DNA from: Knoxdaviesia capensis
Taxonomy: Eukaryota > Ascomycota > Sordariomycetes > Microascales > Gondwanamycetaceae
Length of the DNA: 64,000 nucleotides
Direction: 5' to 3'
NCBI GenBank assembly: GCA_001510575.1
Contig: LNGK01000003.1
Coordinates: 2,395,369 to 2,459,368 of the forward strand
The notes under the pieces are model-generated. The model had not been told where the DNA came from and did not search any database. It saw nothing but the letters and a program-made list of their open reading frames with translations. Within the stretch, counting starts at the first letter, position 1. Each line of letters starts with the position of its first letter. The translations under genes were made by a program, and so were the position numbers. Shown here one piece after another: positions 56,191 through 64,000 of the stretch.

Positions 56191-59100
56191 GATTATGAGA
56201 CTAAGTTTAATTTAAGTAAGATAATCTATTTATCTTTTATTTCTTTTATTCTAATTAATTTTTTTTTTCCTTCTTCCTCTTCGTCTCTTCTGTTTTCTAT
56301 AAGCTAGTAATTAGCCTATGAAGCTATTAGTGAAGTAATAACTATAACCCCTAATAATAAATCGTAGTAGCCGCCGCCGTCTGACCGCCCCTAATATAGT
56401 TACGGACTTAGTTGCTTATTAATAGTCTTAAGTCTTAACTCCGTTAATATTAACGGAATTCTCGCGTTCCCCTTCTCCCGTTTCTAATTCTAATTCTGAT
56501 TAGAGATTAATTACTAATACTAAATATTAATAATCCTAACTAGTTCCTAATAGAAAGTTTACCCCTTCTATAATTCTGAGTTTTCCCGGTCTTTTTCGCG
56601 CGCCTACTATAACTATAAACGTACCTCCTACGATATAGCGACCTCCTTCCGCTTATATAGTATTATCCCCGTCCTTATATTCGATCGTTATAGAAGATTT
56701 TATTCCGTTACCTATAATAACCGGCATAGACTAGGTAATTAACCTTTCTAAATAGAAATAGACCCTTAATTAGTAATACTAGTTAATAGATAGCCGTATA
56801 TAGCGTACGTAGGCTCTATCTTTCCGTACCGTAATTATTCGTACTAGTTTAAAGCCTAATGATTTTAGTTATCTTAATAAGTAAAATAATCTACTCGTAA
56901 GAGGTGAAATACTAAAGAATATATCTAGAATTATAAGATAAATTATAGTTAATAGTGTAAATATTTCTAATATCTAGAATAAGTTATCTAATCGCTTTAA
57001 CTATAATAGCTAGAAGACTAAGTTCTAAGTATTAGAAGACCTATTAGATATTAGTATATATATAATAAAGAAGGGTAAAAAGTTTATTACCTTTCTTTCG
57101 CGTTTTAACTAAAAATAACTAGAAGTCTAGCGTTATAGAGCTAAAATTACCGATAAGATTAGGACCGTACTACTACTAATAGTAGCGAAAGATACGTTTA
57201 ATACTAAAACGTAAGTTACTACGCGTATCGTAGTATAGTTAGATAGGACTTCTAACGAGTACTATAGATAATTAGTATAGTTATTCTAGGAACGTAAAAG
57301 GGTTACGAAGGACCTAAAGAAGTTAGACCGTAGAGATAATTCGAAGTCTAATAATAAGTAGGGTATAAATAATAATAATAATACCCGTAATAGTGGCGCT
57401 AGCTAGAGTAACTAGAAGAATAAGCCCGGTTTATAACCTATAATTCGATATAGATACTATAACCGTCTTAGCTATAAAGAGCGCAATTACCGGATTAAAG
57501 CTCGTAAGTAATAGTAATAGTAGAAGTCTTCTACTATACTTAGTGACGTAAACGTAAGCGCGAATATAACTAGTTATAAAAGAGTTATAAGCGCGATAGT
57601 AATAACCGAAGATACGTTTAAGAAACGTCGAAAGACTATAAGTAAGTCTTCCCTTTCTTCTTCTTTTCCTATTAATACTATAAAATATTTTAAAGAAGTA
57701 ATTAGCTATAACCTATTTACCTACTTATTAAGCTATTCTAGAATAGATTAGCTATTCGATACTAATACGTCTATATACTCTATAAACGATAAGCGATAGT
57801 TCGAGAAAGGAACTATTAAAGAGACTCGTATACGTATAATCATAGGCGGAGGACCTATCTATACTATAAAGCGTAGAAATATTATTATTAATATTAAGAC
57901 TTTATCTAGTATTATTTCTATACGTATTAAAGATATTTTACTAACTATAATATTTCCGATTTATATCTTTAGCGGTAAAGTTCTATACCGTAATAGAAGT
58001 AAGATTTTAGGTAATAGTATTTTTAATACTAAAGACGTCTTGATTTCCGAGATTAATATAGAAAGTCGAGGGTTCTTTATACGAGTTATATCTTCCGGAG
58101 AACCTATAGTAAAGAAGCTTATATCTACTTCTATTATATAAAAACCCCTATATACCCCTATTATCCGTAATTCTATACTAGAGGAGACCGTCTCTCTAAA
58201 ACCGTCTAAGGGGACTACTTATAAATTATCTAGTTTTTATAATTACTTTATAAAAGACTATAATTTTAGTTCTAAATATCCCCCCTTAAAAGATATTCGT
58301 AGTTATAATTATTACTACCGGAATAATAATTTTAGTTCTAGGCGTCCCCCTATAAAAGACGCTCATAGTATACGTTACTACTAGAAAAACGTTAGTTCTA
58401 ATAGTCTCTATATAAAAGACTAGTATTCGTCTAATTCCTATTCTAATAGACGAACTAATATTAATCGATACCTAAAAGCTTTACGTAAGTATTAAGTATA
58501 CGTTAACGCTTACGCCTAATATATAAACGACTAGGATATCTAAGTACCGAAATTCTCCTAAAGATACTATAGTTTATTAAAGGAGTATTAGTAGATAAGT
58601 CGAGTATAAAAGCGTATATTAACGATTTAGGCTTATATAAGGCGTACGAGATCTCGAAGATCTCGAAGTTTAGACTAAAAGATAGATAAATAAGGGCTAA
58701 ACGAATTAGCTAGGTGTTATATTACGACGTTACTAAGATATCGGTATAAACTTTTAAGGGAGAACGTTACTTTCTTATTATTATAGATAATTTTTTAAAA
58801 ATAAAGTTTATTTATATTCTAAATAAAAAGTCGAAAGCTAGTAACGAAATTAAGAATATAATTTAGTATATAATAAATATTACCGATTCTATTCTAGAGT
58901 TAATTATTATAGATAACGGGACGGATATATAGATTAGGATAATTACTAAGTTTACGAACTAAATTAGTTCGAAAGTTAATCCCTCCCCTACTTATAGCTA
59001 CGTATATAACGGTAGTACTAAACGAGCTATAAAGGAGCTAATAATCTATATAAGGGTAACTATAATATAGTAAAGTATTCTAATATACCTATAGGGATAT

Positions 59101-61426
59101 ATCTTAGAAGCTATTACTTAACTAATTAATCTAATAGTTAATAGCTACGGTTCTAGTCCTACGGAACGTTAGTAGAGCTAGATACCCGTAGCTAAATAGG
59201 ATTTTTAGCCGAATATTATATACTTATAAACTTTAGGTTCCCGTATAATTATTTACGTGCCTATAGAGGTTAGAGCGCGCGTAAATAGTAATTTACTTAG
59301 TAAATTTACTCTACGAGGAGAATTTAGCTTATTAATTAGTTATTAAGGTATATATTTATATAAAGTATAGGTACCTAAATTCCGAAAAATCTAGATTTCG
59401 TCTAATATAAGAATCCTTAAAGACTTAGAAGAAAAACTACCTAATATATTAAAGTCGTGGCTAAAGGGAACTTTCGCTAAAAAGAAGATTACGCGTATAG
59501 TTACCTAGAATAGAGACTAGGTAGATTTCGATAACCTAGTTATCGCCTATAAGTATAATAATCTAATACGACGACTTACTAGAAGAAATCTAGATACTAG
59601 TCCTAACGCTATTAATTTAACGACTTATATTAACGAATCTACTGATTAGCCCGATAATTTAATTAAGGCTAGCTTTTCTAATCCGACGATAATAATATTA
59701 ACTCTAAGGGGCGCGAATACTAACGAATAGTTAGATACTAGACTTATAGAATTAATAAATATATCTAACTATAGAGTCTTTAAATTCGTTAAATCGCTAC
59801 CGTCCGGATATAGGCCGATTACGGCTAAATAGGTACTAAAGTCTAAATACGATAAGTATAAATAGATTATTAAACGGAAAGTACGTATTATAGCTCGAGG
59901 ATTTTAATAGCGTAAGGGCTTCGATTATTAGGAAACCTTCGCCGTAATATCGCACGCTATAACGTAGAGAGTGATACTAGCTATTATAGCTAAAGAGTAT
60001 TTAGCTATGCGATAGTTAGACGTTATAGTAGCTTTCTTATACGGACTCCTAGAAGAGGAGGTATATATACGATAATATAAAGGAATAGTCTAACTAATAT
60101 ATAAAATTAGATAATATAATCTAGATTTCGTTTATAACTTAGGATAGATAGAGAAGTCGTTTATTCGTCTAAAACGAGTATTATACGGTCTAAAATAAGC
60201 TAGTAGATAATAGTAACTAAGACTCTACGATATACTTCTACGTATAGGTTTTACGAGATTATAAATAGATAAAGCGTCGTTTTACTAATAGGAAGACGGT
60301 ATAATCCTAGTTATATATATAGATAATATTCTATACTTTAGTTAAAAAGAGTATATACTAACTAACTTTAAACTTAAACTATAAGAGTATCTAAAAGTAG
60401 ACCTAATAGGTAAGCTACGGTAGTTACTAGGAGTAGTAATCGGTATTAACTTCGACTCCTATTCTATATACTAGATATAATATATAGAAGCGATTATAGT
60501 AAACGCTAGATTTAATATCTCTATAATACGACCGGTATCTATTCCGATATCCGGTATTAACTTAGCTACTTTAGATAGCGAAAAGCTTTCTATTACTAAT
60601 ATAGATAGATATCGATCCCTAATCAGTTAACTTATCTACTTAATAACGATAACGAGACCTAATTTAGTATTTTCTATTTACTACTACGTAGTATTTACTA
60701 ATTATATAACTATTCCTTTATTAGTATTACTAAGGCGGATCGTTAGATACTTATCGGTAATAGTAAATTTATCCTTAAGATATTAGAGACCCCCTAAGCC
60801 GGATCTTTCCCCTATCTTAATAGTTAGTTTTTCTAATACTAGTTATAACTCGATACCGAATAGTCGCTCTATTATAGGATAGGTTCTCTTAATCTAAGGC
60901 GGTCCGGTTACCTAGGTAAGTAGAAAGTAGGTAGTTATTACCTAATCGATTATCGAGGCTAAATATATAGTAGTAAATATAGCTACTAAGGAAGCGTTAT
61001 AGCTACGTAATTTCTTATATAAAATTAACCGAAGCTATAATATCCGCTTACGAGTCGATAATACTAGTACTCTTAAGCTTATTAATAACCCGAGATTCTA
61101 TAATAAGAGTAAGTATATATACCCGAAATTTTATCTAATTCGGGAATCCGTTCGTTCTAAGTTTTTATCCGTTAAATACGTTCTAAATACGGAATAAATA
61201 GCTAATATCTTAACTAAGCCACTTAGTTTCTAGCTTTATAACCGATTTCGAAGTACTCTAATAAAATAAGATACGTTTTTTTTTCCTTTCTAAAGGTTTT
61301 TAGGTTTTTATATATTTTCTTTTCCTACGCTTCCTATACTAAAGTTTTTTTTCTCCTAATAATAGTATTCCTATATTATTTATTCCGAGGGGCGCATATT
61401 AGGAACGCATTTACGTCCGAGGGGCG

Positions 61427-61621
61427 TATAAATAGGAAGGACGGAAATGCGTGGATCACGTGACCGGTAGGCTAAAGCCTGGTTCTGGCTAGCTTATAAA
61501 TGTTAGACTTCTGTCCATTTCTAGTCTAGCCCATTTCTTCCTCTCACATCTAACTTTTTTACTCAATTCCTAAGTTCAATTCCATTAACTTATTCATCTT
61601 CCGTCATCATTCCAAGCAACA
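61427..61621 (+). repeat. 3' LTR of the copia element
   Basis: 195 bp, starting TATAAATAGG and ending CCAAGCAACA. It retains the unmutated CpA sites lost in the 5' copy. A purine-rich tract (GAGGGGCG) lies directly before it and is repeated 32 bp upstream. Confidence 0.92.
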
Positions 61622-62142
61622 AAAAGAGGAGTCGGTGTCTTAGGGTCTAGGGTTAATCTTCAACACGAGTGCGTATACTAGCAGAACACTGTGCATACAC
61701 ACAGTACTCATTTATTACTAATACTCTGCTCAAAATTCGCAGTGTTTTGCGAACGAATCTAGGCAACCTCTCGAACTTTTTTTTTTGGCCGACTTCACTT
61801 CAACTCCTCCTCCTTTCCCTAACAACTTCAACTTCCACCCCACACATCACAGCTTCTTAACCCCCATTCACTCTTTAATTTCCAAATCAGAATTTTACAC
61901 ACATCCCATTATTCTTTTCTGTTGCTCCCTATTCTTTGCCATCGTTAAACTTGTTTTACTGTCATGGTCGGCGCGTCCTTCCGGATCCGCTAAAGAGTAT
62001 GGTTTAGGCGACGACACACGCCTCTTCATTACCCGCGAAGGGAGGCGCCTCAACTAATTCCTACCTGCGCAACAGACGCGGTTTTTTGCGATCCTCCAAT
62101 CTACTTCCATCCGACAACACAATCCGCGCGGTTCGACTCAGC
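61622..62142. promoter_or_regulatory. TAF1 promoter region
   Basis: AAAAG target duplication, then TTAGGGTCTAGGGTTAA (61640-61656), telomere-type motifs about 0.5 kb upstream of TAF1. CT-rich sequence follows (61780-61930). No gene was found. Confidence 0.5.
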
Positions 62143-64000
62143 ATGGCCCCTTCCGCGATCGACACCGAGGCCGATCTCCTCCGGGAGCAGGACGCGGCGG
62201 ACGAGGCAAACATCCAGCGACTTCTGGACCAGACTCAGCAGACTGAGGGCTTCAACATCAACTTCGACGGTGCGATTGACCAATCTGGCAAAGCCGACGA
62301 CGCTGTCGACTTTGAGGACATCAGCGACGATGATCTCCCCGACGAGGAACCCTCGGCTGCACACGGCGGCTCGTTTGACGCGCCCGGCCTCACTGATGAT
62401 GGCGGAACTAGCAATGATGCCGACGATCTCTTCGGCGAGGGCCGTGATTCCTCGCCTTTCGACCCCGTTCTCGACAGTTCCCCCCCGCAACCCGGCGGTG
62501 ACGTGCCGTCGTCCCATCCCGTCATCATCCCCGAATCTAGCTTTAGAGAGGCTCTGTTTAGTCTGGATGAGGACGTCGAGTTCCACGACACGATAAACCA
62601 CACAAACCAGGATCCCGACATCCCCCCCGCGATTGAGTCGATTGAGGATCTTATCGCCCAGAAGTGGCCTCTGTTCAAAACCGGGGTTGTTCTCAGCTGG
62701 AACGAACTGCTCCCCCCGAGACCGTCAGTGTGGATCGAGAAGAAGCCCACGCGCAAAATGCGCCCCCTCATCACTTCGAAACTTAGTCTGGACATTTCTA
62801 CCGACCAAGAGAAACTCTTCCGCGCCTCAAGCACCGCTGCGATCAACAAGAAACGGAAGCGCCACGACTTCGAGTACTCCCCAATTGTCAAGCTGCTCAT
62901 GCCCCCCGACAACGATGACCTCGAATTTCAAGCTGATCTGGACAATGAGTCCGAGAACCAACTTGTTGGCGGTTTCTCACTGAAAGACATCACTACTGTG
63001 TGCTATGACTTTTCTGCTGCTATCAGCGAGGTTGAGACTATTGCCGAAGCCAAAACCGCTGCTGCAAAAACCCACGCCGCTGCGGAGGCTCAAACGATAC
63101 CGATGGCTAAGAAGTCTGCGAATCCTCGGGACAGCGATGATAGCGATGCCGCCGGTGACGACGACGATGATGCGGAGTGGAATGCCATGTTCATGGATGT
63201 TGACGAGCCCAACGCTGCGGCTCCTGCCAAGCCGTCTCGTACCATCCCCTTTGGACTGCCTGCCGTGCCGCGATATGTGGCCCCTTGCTTTGATAACTTC
63301 GAGGAGATGACGAGACGCGCAGCGAAGCGTGTGCACCTTGATGTCGACGATCCGTATCTCCATCTGGAGAAGCCCGACTCGGATCGTGCAAACAAACGCG
63401 CACGCATGGAACTCAGCATGAAGCGCTCCAAAACGGGCAACCTCAGCAAAGACATACAGTCCCGGTTCAACATGTCCAACGACGAGGCGTACGAAATGCT
63501 CAAGGAGAACCAGAAGAGCAAGGTGCGGGCTACCTTGGGTAGCATCACTGTCGAACACAGTATGCCGGCGATTCGGCTTACCTGGCCGTATTACAAGGTC
63601 CGCATGTCGGAGAAGCCGGATCAGTACCATCGACCACCGTTCAAGTTCAGACGGTTCGTTGGTGCCGATCTGCCGTTCTTCCGGCGTGAGTTTGTCAAAA
63701 AGAAGCAAACCAAGGGTAAAGTCCAGGACGTTTTCCGGCAGACCAAGGATCTCAGTCTCATGGACAACTCGACATCGACCCTCTTCGAGTACTGCGAGCG
63801 CATCCCCACTGTGCTCTCCAAGTTTGGCATGGCCAACCGCGTGGTCAACTACTACCGCAAGAAGGACACTGCTGATCAACAGCCTCCCGAGAAGCCCGAG
63901 CTCGGTGAGATCCACGTGCTCCTCCCTGAAGATCGGTCGCCGTTTGCGCTGTTTGGAACCGTTGACCCTGGCGAGATGGTCCCGACTTTCCATAACCAAA
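62143..64000 (+). CDS. TAF1: TFIID subunit TAF1 (N-terminal part, runs off the window)
   Basis: An open frame from ATG 62143 continues with no stop to the window edge, giving 619 residues of a protein that normally exceeds 1,000. TAF1 is the largest TFIID subunit and scaffolds TBP at RNA polymerase II promoters. The N-terminus is acidic (DFEDISDDDLPDEE, about 58-71) and contains the TBP-binding-type TAND-like stretch. A Lys/Arg patch (KKRKRH, about 230) precedes the conserved central DUF3591-type region, of which MSNDEAYEMLKENQKSKVRATLGSI, HSMPAIRLTWPYYKVR and YHRPPFKFRRF are present. The HAT-like core continues past the edge, so bromodomain or Zn knuckle cannot be judged. The start has a good context (CAGCATGGCC) and no introns are seen in this part. 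Antisense frames over this gene are shadows. Confidence 0.93.
   Translation, partial: MAPSAIDTEADLLREQDAADEANIQRLLDQTQQTEGFNINFDGAIDQSGKADDAVDFEDISDDDLPDEEPSAAHGGSFDAPGLTDDGGTSNDADDLFGEGRDSSPFDPVLDSSPPQPGGDVPSSHPVIIPESSFREALFSLDEDVEFHDTINHTNQDPDIPPAIESIEDLIAQKWPLFKTGVVLSWNELLPPRPSVWIEKKPTRKMRPLITSKLSLDISTDQEKLFRASSTAAINKKRKRHDFEYSPIVKLLMPPDNDDLEFQADLDNESENQLVGGFSLKDITTVCYDFSAAISEVETIAEAKTAAAKTHAAAEAQTIPMAKKSANPRDSDDSDAAGDDDDDAEWNAMFMDVDEPNAAAPAKPSRTIPFGLPAVPRYVAPCFDNFEEMTRRAAKRVHLDVDDPYLHLEKPDSDRANKRARMELSMKRSKTGNLSKDIQSRFNMSNDEAYEMLKENQKSKVRATLGSITVEHSMPAIRLTWPYYKVRMSEKPDQYHRPPFKFRRFVGADLPFFRREFVKKKQTKGKVQDVFRQTKDLSLMDNSTSTLFEYCERIPTVLSKFGMANRVVNYYRKKDTADQQPPEKPELGEIHVLLPEDRSPFALFGTVDPGEMVPTFHNQ

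Larger units (their letters stand above)
55996..61621 (+). mobile_element. Ty1/copia LTR retrotransposon, RIP-inactivated
   Basis: A complete element of 5,626 bp, bounded by AAAAG target duplications (55991-55995, 61622-61626) and 195-bp LTRs with TG...CA ends (mutated to TA in the left end of the 3' LTR and the right end of the 5' LTR). A primer-binding site-like sequence (GATTATGAGACTAAG) follows the 5' LTR and resembles the internal initiator-Met tRNA primer used by copia elements. Recognisable, frame-broken remains appear in copia order: a gag zinc-knuckle relic (about 57450-57490), protease region, integrase core (about 58740-58930, with YFLIII-DN), then reverse transcriptase and RNase H (about 59800-61200, with LYGLK and YIDN). 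Integrase before reverse transcriptase identifies copia, not gypsy. Stops from RIP are throughout, so no functional protein is possible. Confidence 0.9.

Noticed and set aside
62977..63999. 340-aa minus frame over TAF1
   Set aside because: Antisense of a well-supported TAF1 frame.
1..64000. Biosynthetic gene cluster or defence island
   Set aside because: No polyketide synthase, NRPS, terpene cyclase, NLR-type or toxin backbone gene is present, and neighbouring genes belong to unrelated pathways.

Overview
The window is nuclear DNA of a filamentous ascomycete (Pezizomycotina). The evidence is short GT-AG introns with CTAAC/CTGAC-type branch sites, GC-rich coding sequence, a HET-C homologue, a secreted GH45 cellulase, and two transposons degraded by CpA-to-TpA mutation (repeat-induced point mutation, RIP). 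The FAS1 protein, the Ino4-type bHLH and the pogo/Tan1-like transposon fit a Eurotiomycete best, but the sequence alone does not prove the class.

Layout. 1-7.3 kb: a HET-C gene and a GH45 endoglucanase, both +. 7.3-14.5 kb: about 7 kb with no gene I can support. 14.5-17.5 kb: a signal-peptide/PA-like/TM/RING-H2 ubiquitin ligase. 19.3-20.2 kb: a decayed subtilisin-like (S8) protease. 21.3-33 kb: a compact housekeeping block with an unrecognised two-TM protein, mitochondrial threonyl-tRNA synthetase, an Ino4-type bHLH factor (-), a Maf-type nucleotide pyrophosphatase, glutaminyl-peptide cyclotransferase, and the oligosaccharyltransferase subunit ribophorin II/SWP1. 34.5-36.4 kb: a hexose transporter (-). 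36.4-47.8 kb: a gene-poor stretch with microsatellites, one nuclear protein with a nuclease-like PD...EWK motif (-), and a RIP-mutated pogo/Fot1 DNA transposon. 47.8-50.25 kb: fumarate reductase fused to cytochrome b5 (-). 52.3-55.6 kb: a tRNA-like relic, D-serine dehydratase (+) and a FAS1 secreted protein (-). 56.0-61.6 kb: a complete RIP-mutated Ty1/copia LTR retrotransposon. 62.1 kb to the end: the 5' part of TAF1.

The genes do not form one pathway, and I see no biosynthetic cluster or phage-like or defence cassette. The most unusual signals are: (1) telomere-repeat motifs (TTAGGG/CCCTAA) in at least eleven separate non-coding places, several in promoters of housekeeping genes; (2) RIP mutation that stops about 90 bp inside the ends of both transposons, leaving terminal repeats almost intact; (3) a DNA transposon with a TIR palindrome plus a 15-bp direct repeat, whose second and third catalytic Asp are now Asn; (4) very small exons (14, 15, 20 and 21 nt); (5) the PD...EWK nuclear protein in the transposon-bearing region. 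Gene models were spliced by hand from intron consensus, reading-frame phase and protein-family continuity.
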